From positions 62,001-126,000 of the forward strand of contig WRAN01000004.1 in NCBI GenBank assembly GCA_009780185.1: a stretch of 64,000 bases of DNA, written 5' to 3'. This stretch comes from Defluviitaleaceae bacterium (GTDB taxonomy: Bacteria > Bacillota > Clostridia > Lachnospirales > WQUN01). Each line of letters begins with the position of its first letter. Positions within the stretch are counted from its first letter, which is position 1. A model generated the notes under the pieces. That model had not been told where the DNA came from, searched no databases, and worked only from the letters and a program-made list of their open reading frames with translations. A program made the translations under genes and the position numbers. Positions 34,460 through 46,200 of this stretch are shown here, piece by piece.

Positions 34460-36036
34460 TGAGCAAAGGTATACTTTTATTGTTGGTGCTGACAATGCTT
34501 ATTTTTCTTGGGGCTTGTTCGGGTTTGTTTTCACCTCCCCAAAGTTACGCTCAAGCCGCTGAATATGAAGAAACCACTGGTGACCCTCAACCCATAGAGC
34601 GTCCTGATGACCCTGTGCAGGCTTTTCCTGATGATGGAGTCCTACGACTTGCTATGCGCCACCCTCTTACCTTAAATCCTTTACTAAATGAAGATGCAAC
34701 TGTGGCCCCTATACTTCGATTGCTCTTCGAGCCTCTTGTAATATTTGATGATACTTTGCGAGTAGTGGGTCATCTTGCCCATATGGAAATGTCTTCAGAC
34801 TTTTCCCGGGCAACTGTGGCTATACGTCATGATGCTATATGGAGCGATGGGATGCCAGTGACATCTGACGATTTAATTTTTTCTGTTGGGGTGCTTAGGC
34901 AAGCACCAGATACGGTTATTTATAAGCAAAATGTAAATAACATTGCGTCAATTGAGCGAATTGACTCCCGTACTGTGGTTATTGTATTCGAAAGGCCTTC
35001 GATTATGGCTGGACATGCCCTTAATTTTCCAATAATACCAGAACATTATTATCGTGGGCATAATAACCCTGCCAGTGCCCGCAATATGCAACCATTGGGT
35101 AATGGCCCTTATCTTTTAGAAGCTATCACCCCTATGCAATCCCTTGTTTTTACCCAAAGCCCCTATACTTTCCGCCACCGCGCTTCAATTAAAACAGTTG
35201 AGGTGTTATTTATTCCAGACGAACAAAGCAGGTTGTATGCCTTTGATCAGGGTATTATTGATGCAATAAGGATACCTTTTTCTGAGTGGGTAAAGCACCA
35301 CAGTGTACGGCAAGTGCATCATGAAGAGTTTCTGACTATGTACTTTGAATTTATTGGTTTTAACTTTCATCGGGAGATTTTTACAGACATAAACATCCGC
35401 CAAGGGATTAGTTATACATTTAATGTTGCCGAGGCTATGGGGATTGTGTATTCTCATCAAGGAGTGCACTCGGTTTCTCCTATACACCCATCTAGCTGGA
35501 TGCATGATGAAACCATTGAGGCCAATTATGATATTGCAAGAGCGGCTACCTTATTAAGGAATCTTGATAATGAAGAGCCTTTGGAGATATTAGTGAATAT
35601 TGAACATATAGAGAGGGTTCACATAGCAGAGCGTTTAGTAATGAGTTTGGATAGGGTTGGGGTTATGGCTGAAGTTGTAGTATTACCCTTTGAAGAATAT
35701 CATCTAAGATTAATGGAAGGGGATTTTGATTTATTTTTTGGTGGTATGCAGCTAGGCTTTGAACCTGACTTTGCTTTTATGTTTCAAGGAGGAGAGCTTT
35801 TTGGAGTGGACCCTATAATGGAAGAGTTGTTTGCGGGGCTTCATAGTGCATCAACAGAAACCGCTTATTTGCAGGCTGTGTCCGCGTTGCAGCGTGGCTT
35901 TGTAGAGCGGGCTCCTATTATAAGCTTAGGGTTTAGGCACTCTGCTGTGCTAACTGGTACAAGGGTAGTACAAGATAGGCCTCCGGCTTCGGATCATGTT
36001 CTTGCTTTTGTTAATGAATGGAGGATTGTGCCCTAA
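34459..36036 (+). CDS. Family 5 peptide-binding lipoprotein (ABC importer SBP), no permease nearby
   Basis: A 525-residue extracellular solute-binding protein of the OppA/DppA family. The lipoprotein signal ends in LGAC (Cys near residue 20). Family features are LNPLLNEDATVAPILRLLFE, the WSDGMPVTSDDLIFS segment (near 135) and the final-third VMAEVVVLPFEEY..LMEGDFDLFF. No permease or ATPase genes adjoin; it is encoded with a lytic transglycosylase behind polA-coaE. It may bind cell-wall or other peptides for a distant transporter, or act as a sensor. Confidence 0.88.
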   Translation: MSKGILLLLVLTMLIFLGACSGLFSPPQSYAQAAEYEETTGDPQPIERPDDPVQAFPDDGVLRLAMRHPLTLNPLLNEDATVAPILRLLFEPLVIFDDTLRVVGHLAHMEMSSDFSRATVAIRHDAIWSDGMPVTSDDLIFSVGVLRQAPDTVIYKQNVNNIASIERIDSRTVVIVFERPSIMAGHALNFPIIPEHYYRGHNNPASARNMQPLGNGPYLLEAITPMQSLVFTQSPYTFRHRASIKTVEVLFIPDEQSRLYAFDQGIIDAIRIPFSEWVKHHSVRQVHHEEFLTMYFEFIGFNFHREIFTDINIRQGISYTFNVAEAMGIVYSHQGVHSVSPIHPSSWMHDETIEANYDIARAATLLRNLDNEEPLEILVNIEHIERVHIAERLVMSLDRVGVMAEVVVLPFEEYHLRLMEGDFDLFFGGMQLGFEPDFAFMFQGGELFGVDPIMEELFAGLHSASTETAYLQAVSALQRGFVERAPIISLGFRHSAVLTGTRVVQDRPPASDHVLAFVNEWRIVP

Positions 36037-36056
36037 CTAAGAAACTAACTAAGAAA
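36033..36056 (+). promoter_or_regulatory. Tandem CTAACTAAGAAA repeats upstream of the LytTR gene
   Basis: Two perfect 12-base copies in tandem (36033-36044, 36045-36056), the first overlapping the stop codon of the upstream gene. The same CTAACTAAGA core recurs upstream of the giant surface-protein gene at 37120-37178. The complement (TTAGTTAG) resembles the LytTR-site consensus. Candidate binding sites for the LytTR protein encoded 70 bases downstream. Confidence 0.5.
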
Positions 36057-36126
36057 TTTGGTTATTTTCAAATGATCAAATACATGATAGTTTATATATC
36101 ACTAGATTGAAAGGTGCGATCCTATC

Positions 36127-36561
36127 ATGAAGATTATCTTTGAGCAGCCGAAGGATGGAGATGAGGATAAAATCATAGTCAGCTGTCGCCATGTTACCCC
36201 AGAAATTATGCAGTTACTAGACAGGATTACAAATCAAGGCTCGCTGATTGGATATATCGACAATAAAATATATAAAGTAAATCCATCAGATATTTATTAC
36301 ATTGAAACAGTGGACCGTATGACATTCCTTTACGCTGAAGGCTATGTATATGAATCCAAACAGAAACTTTACGAGCTAGAAGAGTATTTACGACCGTGGA
36401 ATTTTTTGCGGATTGGCAAGTCTTGCATTGCTAATCTGGAAAAGATTAAAAGTGTTTCTCCGATGCTTAACAGGCGTTTTGATGTTGTTTTGGCTAATGG
36501 TGAACGGGTAATTGTTTCTAGGCAGTATGTCAATAATTTGAAGGAGTACTTAGACATATAG
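36127..36561 (+). CDS. LytTR-domain transcriptional regulator without receiver domain
   Basis: A 144-residue DNA-binding protein. Residues about 35-142 are a LytTR domain (IYKVNPSDIYYIETVDRMTF, then FLRIGKSCIANLEKIKSV and RVIVSRQYVNNLKEYL). There is no phosphoreceiver domain, so control must be by other means. It is followed 26 bases later by a DUF3021 membrane protein; LytTR-plus-membrane-protein pairs of this kind include the LytTR regulatory systems of streptococci, where the membrane partner inhibits the regulator. Tandem motif copies lie upstream of its own gene and of the giant surface gene. Confidence 0.9.
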   Translation: MKIIFEQPKDGDEDKIIVSCRHVTPEIMQLLDRITNQGSLIGYIDNKIYKVNPSDIYYIETVDRMTFLYAEGYVYESKQKLYELEEYLRPWNFLRIGKSCIANLEKIKSVSPMLNRRFDVVLANGERVIVSRQYVNNLKEYLDI

Positions 36562-36587
36562 AATCTTATTTTGGGAGGGTATATATA

Positions 36588-37007
36588 ATGTGTATTAGAG
36601 ATATTTGGGTGCGTGTGTTTTACACATTTGTTCGTGCCTGGAGCATTTCTTGGTTCTTTATATTTATCTCAGGAGTAATTAATGGGTGGCAGGGAATTTA
36701 TTTTGACGCATTTTATGCTATACTTATTATTTCGGTACTAATCAGTCTGACATATTTTGTGCTGTATTCTAAAAATGAGTTAGGGGGAACAAAGCTTATT
36801 ATACGGTTTTGTATTCACTTTCTGCTGGTGCTAGGGATTGTAGTTAGTGTGCCATATTTTATGGGACAATTTGAAATTACTTTATCTATTGTTGCGCTAA
36901 TTATTTTTTCAAGTGTTGCGTATTTTTTAGTGGCGCTATATGAGTGGTTTATATTTCTAAGATTGGCAAATAAGATTAATCAAAAGCTAAAGACGCAGTT
37001 TAAATAG
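36588..37007 (+). CDS. DUF3021 membrane protein, partner of the LytTR regulator
   Basis: A 139-residue protein with four membrane helices (about 12-35, 42-60, 72-92, 100-122) and short loops, matching the DUF3021 family that is encoded next to LytTR regulators. GGGAGGG lies upstream of the ATG. By analogy with other LytTR/membrane pairs it may hold the regulator inactive at the membrane; this is inference. The stop codon is one base before a minimal palindromic repeat. Confidence 0.85.
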   Translation: MCIRDIWVRVFYTFVRAWSISWFFIFISGVINGWQGIYFDAFYAILIISVLISLTYFVLYSKNELGGTKLIIRFCIHFLLVLGIVVSVPYFMGQFEITLSIVALIIFSSVAYFLVALYEWFIFLRLANKINQKLKTQFK

Positions 37008-37008
37008 C

Positions 37009-37030
37009 TATAGCGAATTAATTCGCTATA
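37009..37030. repeat. TATAGCGAATTAA-family repeat, minimal palindromic copy
   Basis: A perfect 22-base palindrome, TATAGCGAATT followed by AATTCGCTATA: the two termini of the full element joined with no interior. It lies directly after the DUF3021 stop codon. A half-like relative (TTATAGCGAACTATA) is at 37238-37252. Confidence 0.7.
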
Positions 37031-37077
37031 ATTGGGCTGAAAATTCATAAGGCAACTGTTACCAGTGCATACAATTT

Positions 37078-37104
37078 ACCGATTCCAGATGGAGTCGGTT
37101 TTTT
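37078..37104 (+). terminator. Intrinsic terminator after the LytTR-DUF3021 pair
   Basis: ACCGATTCCA (37078-37087) pairs with TGGAGTCGGT (37090-37099), one G-U position, a tight two-base loop and six T. The stem is similar to the ACCGATTCC end of the second repeat family, from which it may derive. Confidence 0.75.
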
Positions 37105-37119
37105 ATTGCAGAAATTATC

Positions 37120-37178
37120 ATGGCAACTAAGATGCGAAAATGGCTAACTAAGATGCAAAAATGGCTAAGTCACGCAAA
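37120..37178 (+). promoter_or_regulatory. Three 20-21-base direct repeats upstream of the giant surface gene
   Basis: Units start ATGGCAACTAAGATG (37120), ATGGCTAACTAAGATG (37140) and ATGGCTAAGTC (37161). The period of 20-21 bases is two helical turns, as in known LytTR operators. Unit 2 contains the CTAACTAAGA found in tandem upstream of the LytTR gene. Downstream, TTGCGG (37185-37190) and TATATT (37208-37213) with a 17-base spacer could be the promoter, placing the repeats just above -35. Confidence 0.55.
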
Positions 37179-37227
37179 GCTGTATTGCGGATAGTTTAGG
37201 TCTATATTATATTGCGAAAAACATATA

Positions 37228-37260
37228 TGTTGACTAATTATAGCGAACTATACGTCAACA
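37228..37260 (+). promoter_or_regulatory. Leader hairpin TGTTGAC/GTCAACA
   Basis: Seven perfectly paired bases (37228-37234 with 37254-37260) around a 19-base loop, 25 bases before the start codon of the giant gene. It could be an operator or a leader structure. Confidence 0.35.
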
Positions 37261-37285
37261 CCTTACATAGTTAGGAGTAGGTATA

Positions 37286-40200
37286 ATGAACGGCATAGGC
37301 AACGACAGAAACCGCAGTAGATTAGGTGGCGTGGGTCGTACACGCATAAAGTTTATTGCAGCGTTTTTTTTCGTTACTGTACTTGTAGCTGCGGTAGTCT
37401 TGGCGAATACAAGCACATATACGTATGAAACAGGACAATTGGGCCCTTATGAAGAAATATGGTCTAATGATGTGATGGGTCTTACGAGAGTCTCGGGAAT
37501 CATCCCGATGTCCTCTGGCGTTGTTCATCGGATTGAGACACCGGATGATCTGGCTGCGTTTTTGCGTAGCGAGCCGATTCAGGGGACGCCAACCGCCAAC
37601 AATGATGAGTTTATTATAGATGGCACCATTAATATGCAAGGCCAAGGCTCGTTTCACGGCCGCGGTTTTGTAAACGGGCAGCCTTTTACCGGCCTGCTAA
37701 TAGGTGAAAACAACGCCACAATCACCAACTTGACTTTGATTCCCAGAACCGCCGCGGAGACACCTGATACCCCAGGCCATAACGACTTCGGGCTTATTCG
37801 CGTTTTGGGGAACGGCGCTGTTGTCGAAAATTTGACCTTTTCCAATGTCAACTATAATGACCCAGCCGGCCTTGTCACATGGAACAATGTAGAGGGCAGT
37901 ATTGGCCTTGTTGCCGGTCGCATTTTGCCAAATAGCACAGTCACCATGAACAATATCACGATACATGGTGCTACAAGTGGGACAACAAACGCCGCGATTA
38001 CCTTTGCCGGAGGGGCCAGAGAAACCAACAACAAGAGGGTTGGCGGGCTAGTTGGCGCCACTGATTCTGGTTCTGTCTTGCACATTACAAATGTGGATGT
38101 TCGCTTACAGGTTGCTTTAAACACTACGGGAACCCCCGGTGCTGTAGCAAACAGAAATGTTCATACCTCTGGCGGGCTTGTAGGCTTAGCGGCAGGTGAT
38201 GTACATATAAGCTCGACAGGGCAGTTTATAAACCGTGTTCACTTCCAGCCAATCATTACCACTGCCGGCGGCTCAAGAGTCTTTTTGCATATCGGCGGTG
38301 TGATTGGGCGGCTTACAAGCCCGACCGCAGGGGCAAACGCCTCGACAATATACCGGCTTCATACTTCAACCGAGGGCGCCGTCGTTCCGGTGACTCAGTC
38401 ACTGGGTGGGTTTATCGGTGATGCGCAACATGTCACGATTACACATTCGGAAAACCATTTCAGCGTAACATCCGCTACCCATCGTGGTGGTTTTATCGGC
38501 ATTTCTAGAGGCAACATTGTAATTAACGATTCTCACAACCATGGAACCGTCGGTAACGGCGGCACTATTGCTACGGGCGCTGGTGGCTTTATCGGCGCAA
38601 TGCTGAGTGGCAACGCAAGTTTTGCCCGCTCAGAGAATCATGTCCACCTGAATACGGTTACTGGTACTGCCAACCATGGTGGCTTCATTGGTATTTCCAG
38701 GGGCAGCATTGAATTTTATCGTTCATACAACCATGGCAACATCTTCGACACTGCCACCACTACCGCTGCCGCCGGCAATAATGTGGGGCGCGGTGGTTTT
38801 ATCGGTTTCATGTATTCAGGTAGTGCGAATTTTTACCGAACCAGAAACTACGGCGATATTTCAACCATTTCCTTTGGCCGCCTCGGCGGTTTTGTAGGCC
38901 GCGCTTTAGGTACAGGTACCATTACCATTGAAAACAGTGCAAATCACGGCGATGTTAGAATGAGGAATACTGACACCGGTACCGGTGCTGAAATTCGTAC
39001 CCGCGTCGCTTCAGCAGGCGGCTTTGTGGGCTATATAACCACATCTGTTCACGTCACAGACACAACAAATTACGGGGACGTGCGTGTGCATGGCAGAGGC
39101 GGCGGCGGCGGTATTGCTGGCAGCACTTCTTCAAGAGGCGGCACATCAACTACCCTTACCCGTGTTCATAACCGAGGTAATATATACGGCCAGCACACCC
39201 AAAATAGATATATCGGCGGTATGATTGGCCATTCACGCAACAACATCACCATTAACGACTCTACAAACCATGGTATTGTTAGGCTAACCTCAAGCGGTGC
39301 GGATAACTCTGGTACCATTAATAGAAGCAATGCAGTCGGTGGTTTTATCGGCATGGCAACGGGTATTGTCTCTATATCAGACAGTGCAAACCGTGGAAAC
39401 GTAATAAACGACGGCCTTAACCACCGTGCCGGAGGCCGCATGAGAATTGCTGGGTTTGTGGGCATGTGCACAAACCGCCTTACAATCGAGCGTAGTCACA
39501 ACTTTGCTGATATTACATCGGTAAGAGCTGGCACTGGCGGTACTACCTCCCACCACGGTGCGGGCGGCATTGTAGGGCGTATTACATTTCGCGGGACAAG
39601 GGCCAACCGTGTTGCAACAATCACGGATGTATCAAACCGTGGAATCGTCAATGGTACTGGCCGTACTGGCGGTATTGTTGGCTCTACCAGGCACAGGGTT
39701 GGCGTGCAGGGGCTCACAATTTCAAATGCCACAAATACTGGTGACATAAGAAGCTGGGTGGTAGGCGGCGGTATTATTGGCCAAAGCAACAGTGTCAACA
39801 CCACTATAATGGATGTAACAAACACTGGGCATGTAACTGTTCATAATGTAGGCACTCCAGCTACCAACAGGGGAGGGCTGATATCTGGCGGCGGTATTGT
39901 TGGGCGTTCAAGCCGCGCAAGATTGAACATTACAAGAGCAGGTAATGATGCTTCTGTAACAGTTATTTCCACCAACGCTGGCTCCACCGGCAGCGGTCAA
40001 AACAGCGTTAATAATACAAATACAGCGGGTGCCGGCGGTATCGTTGGCAACATCCAGCGCGGTACCCGTAACCAAATTACCCTAAGTTATAACGCGGGTG
40101 CCATTCGGGGGCATATGCGCGGCGTTGGCGGCATCGTTGGCGGCATTCGTCGCACTGGTACTACACTAATCGAAGACACATACAATGTTGGCCTTGTACA

Positions 40201-43200
40201 CAGCACCCTCTCCATCAATACAGGAGGAACATCAGTCACTGGGACGGATGGCGCAGCACCGGGGAACGGTATTTTAGGTCTAAGACGAAATGTCGTTGGC
40301 ATGATCACATTAAACCGGGTGTACAACGCTGGCAATGTTAGCGGGCACCCAATTTTCAGAGGCTCGCGTGGACGCGGCGGTGCGCGGGGCACGCCTGTCG
40401 GTCAAACAAGAAGAATGACTTACCGGGATGTGTTCTTTGACACATCTATTCACACAGGGCAAGCTACAGCCGGCTTTGTTACGCCCACCATGCAGCCTGT
40501 ACCCACCTCTATACTAACATCCGGTGGCCTTGCGGCCTTTAGTGGCGATAATTGGCGTATCCGCGGCTGGCTGGATCATTTTGATCCTGATGTGGACGTG
40601 AGAGACACATGGGAGACTTACCCCCACTTGGCTTGGCAAATCGATTTTGAAGATGAGCCGCGGGCTTTCTTCCAGCTTATAGAACCAGGCGCAGATCATC
40701 TAATGCTTGGGCCCACCCGAGATGCCTATTTCTGGCATGTACAAGGGCGCGGATGGGCGCCCCCTGACGGGTGGCCAGGAACGTGGGTTCCTCCTGGTGG
40801 ATGGTCAGGCCCTACTGCTGGTCGCCTCAATTTCTTCGAGCACCCCCACTATCTACCATGGACACGACACGACCTAATGAGAACCTTCAACCAATATGCG
40901 GGTAGGGCTGGTACTGGTGTGGCACATCCTTATCGTGACCCTGGCAATTCTGTCCTAACCGGCATAACCCCTAACCAGCCCGCAGGTGTTATCCGTAGAA
41001 TGTCCATCGGTCTGATTAGCCCTCGTGGCGTGGTCGCCTTCAACGGAAACGAGTTGTTTGACGGTCTCATCATTGTGGGTGTGGATTACTACCTCAGAAA
41101 TCAAGTAGTAACCTGGTCCCGTATGTATGTTGATGACGCTCCACCTTACGGGCGTCTAACCAACCCGCCCTTTACTTTGTATGCGGGTATGCTGAACTTG
41201 TCTGCTGCTGATGCAGGTCCATGGGAGGGAGAGGGTTGCGGCCCGTACTGCTTAACCCTCAACCCTAACGGGAATGATTGTGGCGCGGCTAGCGTAAACG
41301 CAAACGGCCACCAGGTTCGCTTAACTGCGTTGGGATATCATGACGCCTGGACGTGTATCACAATAGATCAAGTCAGTCAATTGGGTGACGGCCGTGTACT
41401 GATCCGTGTACCAATGCGCAGGGCACCTATAGATAACCTTGTGCTGGCTTTGCATAACGACAGTGCCCCGATAACGGAATCGCAGGATCTTCAACCTGGA
41501 ATCCTCGCCGCCAGAGACCCGCGGGCACGCAGTACTCGTGATGCTGTAAATTCTCATTACCGCCCTAGCGACTCTACCTGGGTTGCCCCCCTCGGAAATC
41601 ATGTTCTTCCAACTTGGGGCAGGGTACAGGCAGCTCCGCGCCACCAAGACCTCCCAATACAGTCACACTTTGACATTAGCGGCTCATATTGGCATGATTT
41701 GCTTACAGGTATGGGCAACGGCTTCTCAACAGAATCATTGACGCTGATACACAGTGCCATTGAAAACCCGCATAACGAAAACCCTTCACCGGAAAATCCT
41801 TTCATTGTGCGGATTGGCTTACGCGATATTGATCTTCCCGACTTGCCACTTAGAGTAGTGCGTGAGTTTGAGCACGACGATGAAGATCTTGAAGAAGGAG
41901 AGATATATCTCGCTATACCTCATGGCGGCCGGGCTGGTAATAATACGCCATATTATTGGTTTACCAGCGGTACGGATCAGCGTTTTACAATTGAACTTCG
42001 TAACCCAGATGGTATACGGCACAGTAATAACCAACCCCCGCGGATAATTGCAGGCATCGCTACACTGGAAACTGCAGCTGTATCAACAGCGGCACCCGCC
42101 ACGCTTTCTGATATAAATTCTATTGGCAATGCTGCATCTCAACAAAGATCCAGTGGCCATTGGTGGATAAGCAATGTCACAGAGTATACAGAAGTAAGGA
42201 TCATCCCCCTTCCTAATCTTCCGATTCTAAGTCCCGCTACAGGCAGCACCAATGCTGATGGTGAGACATCTGGTAACGGTGGTAACATAACACGCTCTTT
42301 TAGACCATCGGAGTGGATGCCACTTAGCGAACTCATTGAATGGTCTAATGACGATGACGAAAGTGAAGCTGATTATCAGGATCCAATACGCATTAATGTG
42401 CCCATAGAGTACGAGCATACAAGAAGAGTAGCAGTCATAGAAAGACATATTATTATTGAAGGGCAAGTTCACCAACATCGCATCCCAATTACTAACGCAA
42501 CTTTGCGTGTACTTGCAGATGTGGGCCTTGATACCCTTGAAGACAGGTGGCAGGTGCAGAATCCAGCAAATTCTGGCATCTTTAACCCTGTAAGATTTAT
42601 TGACGGGGAAGAAGCAGAGGCAACGGCACCTAACTGGAGTGCGGAACGGGAAGTGCTTAACACGTTACATCCTGGTGATGTTGATGAGACGATATACATC
42701 ATGCTGACTAAGGATCCCCTTGCACGCATATATGGGTTTACGCTGTGCGACTCTATGCTGATAACACCACAAAATTTGGTAGTAAGGCCAGACACAATAG
42801 TCAATGTGATTGACAGGGCCTCTGGCATGGTAATTGCATCAACAACCAGTGATATCCATGGCTTCTTTGAAGTGTTTTTACCTCCAGGCACCTTCCCAGG
42901 TAGCTACTTGGTAATCGGGACACACCCCCAACATGGTTTTGGTACATCAGTGCCATCCCCAGTAGATATTCCAGTGGGCGCAGATAATGCCCGTGTAAAT
43001 ATCTTTTTGGGAAATGCCGGCTACTTCCCAATTTTTGTAAGAACCCTTGATATGTTGGGCAACAATGTAAGCAGTGCGTGTACGGCAAGTTTAACCTACG
43101 GCATGTCTACATCGCCACGCTTCTCAACCTATGATTCGCCTTACAAGCTCATAATGGTAAGGACGGCAGATAGGACTGGGGCAAATGGCTGGATAAATGG

Positions 43201-46200
43201 CAATATATCGGTAAATACCGATGTGGGAGTCCCAGTGGGTATAGTGAATATTGCGCAATACTTGCTTGACTACCCACTACGCAACCCTGAGCCAGGCAAC
43301 CTGGCATCACAGCGCTATCAATTCTTGATTATAACCTTTAGACAAGGCCTTCCAGACTGGAGGCGGCTAAACAACGCAATCAACGCCACGACCGATCCCC
43401 CAGACAGAATTGTCATACACCCTAAAGGTACGACAGGTGTGCCCGACATAGAGATGGTTGGCGGTGTGAGAATCTTCAATTTGATCATAACCGATGAGGG
43501 TGATGGAAATACCATAACCACGGTACCCATAACGACACCCACAAGTGACCTCTCGAACCCCCATCGTATTCGTGTGGCCCGGCAGGTTTCCGTAGAGGCG
43601 GCTCCCGATGCAAATATCACATTACGTATGCCTGTGGCGGGCTTTCCCAACACACCTGATGAACCGCCTTGGAACGCTTCGGTTACGCAAAACCTGGGTC
43701 GCCACTTTGTTGTAAACACGGATGCCGGTAATTTCACCCTAGGCGGCGCTGGTTCTGGCACATTGATCCTTGATGGCAATGCGGTCATTGGCGGGGTTGC
43801 TCATGACGGAAACCGGGGCGGCGTGCAGGTTGACAGTGGTGCAGAGTTTACAATGCTGACAGGCAGTATGATATCCAATGGCCGCGCAGTTAGCGGCGGC
43901 GGTGTAAATGTTAGTGGGCAAGATACTACTTTCACGATGATAGGCGGGGTTATTGGCCACGCTACTAATCCGCAATTGGGCAATATCGCGTTAAACGGCG
44001 GTGGTGTATGGTTAGGGGGCGGCGCAACCTTTAACATGCAGGACTATACTCCCGCTGGTGGTACTCCAATAACAGGAACAGGACGTATAGATAGTAATGA
44101 TGCGGCAAATAACGGAGGCGGCGTGTTTGTTGGTGATGGCAGCACTTTTACTCTTGCAAGGGGAGCGATACACAACAATGTCACAACAGACACAACGCAA
44201 ATAGCCATCGGTGGTGGTGGCGTATTTGTCACGGGAGCCTATTTCTATATGACCGGTGGCGAGATTTACAGCAACTCAAATGGTATAAGCAGAATACAGT
44301 CAACCCCTGATAATCTGCCATTCAACACCAACAGAGGCGGTGGCGTACACGTTGCCTCGGGTGGTTTCTTTGAAATGGATGGAGGTATAATCCGCAACAA
44401 TAACACGCGCGGAATGGGTGCAGGTATAAACGTAAGCAATAATGGCACATTTATTATGATGGATGGCCGAATCCGCCATAACTGGGCCCGTAGCGGCGGC
44501 GGTGTATATATGGAGGGTTCTGCTGGCTCCATCGGTACATTTGAGATGCATGGCGGTTTTATATACAACAACCGGGCAATAGGCCGCCACGATGCTGAAG
44601 GAACTTGGCTTAACGGTATTGGTGGCGGAGTGCGCTTGCTGCAATACGCGAACATGGTTATGTATGGCGGCGTAATCCACGACAATGATGCCCGTCAAGG
44701 CGGCGGTATCGCCAACGGAACAGCGACGACTCTTACTATCCATCCCAGCAGTAGGATTAGAAATAATCATGCCATTGGCAGTGATGGCGGCGGTATACGT
44801 TTAACCACAGGTGCTACAGGTAATATGCTTGGCGGTAATATTTATGGAAATACGGCTATCGAAACAGGTGGCGGTATTATGTTACACACTGGCTCCACCT
44901 TTAATATGTCCGGCGGTGTAATAGGCGGCGCACACCCAGGGCCTGACCTAGCTCTGCCAAACCCCAACACCAATTCAGCCTTTGACGGCGGCGGTATATT
45001 TGTAGACACAGGTGCCACCATCGCAGTAACAACAGGCAATGCAGCTGGTACAGGCGTGATAGGTAACAGAGCCAACAATAGTGGTGGTGGCCTATGGTTA
45101 AACACAGGTGTTTCAGTCACCTTTACTGGCCAGCTAAACAACAATGTTGCCAATGTCGAAGGCGGCGGCGCATATGTATCAGGTGGCGCAAACCTTACCG
45201 TTAATGGTCAAGTCCACCAAAATGCCGCAACAAGAGGCGGTGGTGTGTTTGTAGACGGCCCACGTCGCCCAGCCGGAGCTAGCTTGGGTGTTGGTTACCT
45301 CAATACAGCACCAAACGAGGCGTACGCAGACATAACCCCCCATGACGACCATATCAACGAAGCACCACTGTATGCAGGTATTGTTCCCTTTAGCACAGCT
45401 GCAACCCTTACTGTAAACAACGGAAGTACAATCTATCGCAACACGGCTGGTTCTACCACTGTTGAAGGTAATGGCGGCGGCGTGTGGGTGGCCTATGGCA
45501 GTACCTTCAATATCCACGCGGTTACCTTTACGCACAACCGTGCATACGGCATGGGCGGCGCAATATTTAGCGAACGGCACGATTACAACAGCCCAATAAC
45601 AAGGCCACTGGCGTATACCAACCTTGTATGGCCTGGTGGTAGTGCCATCAATTTCGGCAACAACTGGGCACCAGACTTGCAAACACCCCCAATTAATGCG
45701 ACGGTTATAATCCCTGCTGCAAACTTTGGCACTACAAGCCCAGCGGCATATAATCATGTATTAAACAACTGGGATGTCAACTTCAGAGCTACCGACTTGC
45801 CTTTTACATTTACCAAAATAGACAATGCCAGCAATACTCCGCTATCTGGTGTCGTGTTTTACCTGTACCGCTTCACAGACGGAAATTATGTCAGGGTCAG
45901 AGGCACATCAGCCCCGGCTCCAGCCCTAGTCAGTGCCCCAACAACAGGCCAAGTGACCATGTACCTGACCCAAAGCAGGTACAGGCTTGTGGAAGTATCT
46001 GTGCCGCATCCGTTTTGGGTAGTGCCGCCGGCAGGCACACATTGGTATATTACTGTTACCGGTGAAAATGCGGTGATTAGCCGCTCCAACGCAAATGCGC
46101 CAACATTTAGGCAGTCAGGTACTCAATTGACGGCAATAAACCCTGCCAGTAATCCAGTGCAGGCTGGCGTAGCACTTACACTTCACAACTACCGCATAAC

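Noticed and set aside
38040-40140. Repeated GGxxG segments read as DNA tandem repeats
   Set aside because: They are diverged protein GLUG repeats; the DNA units are irregular in length and sequence, so a separate DNA repeat or CRISPR call is not justified.
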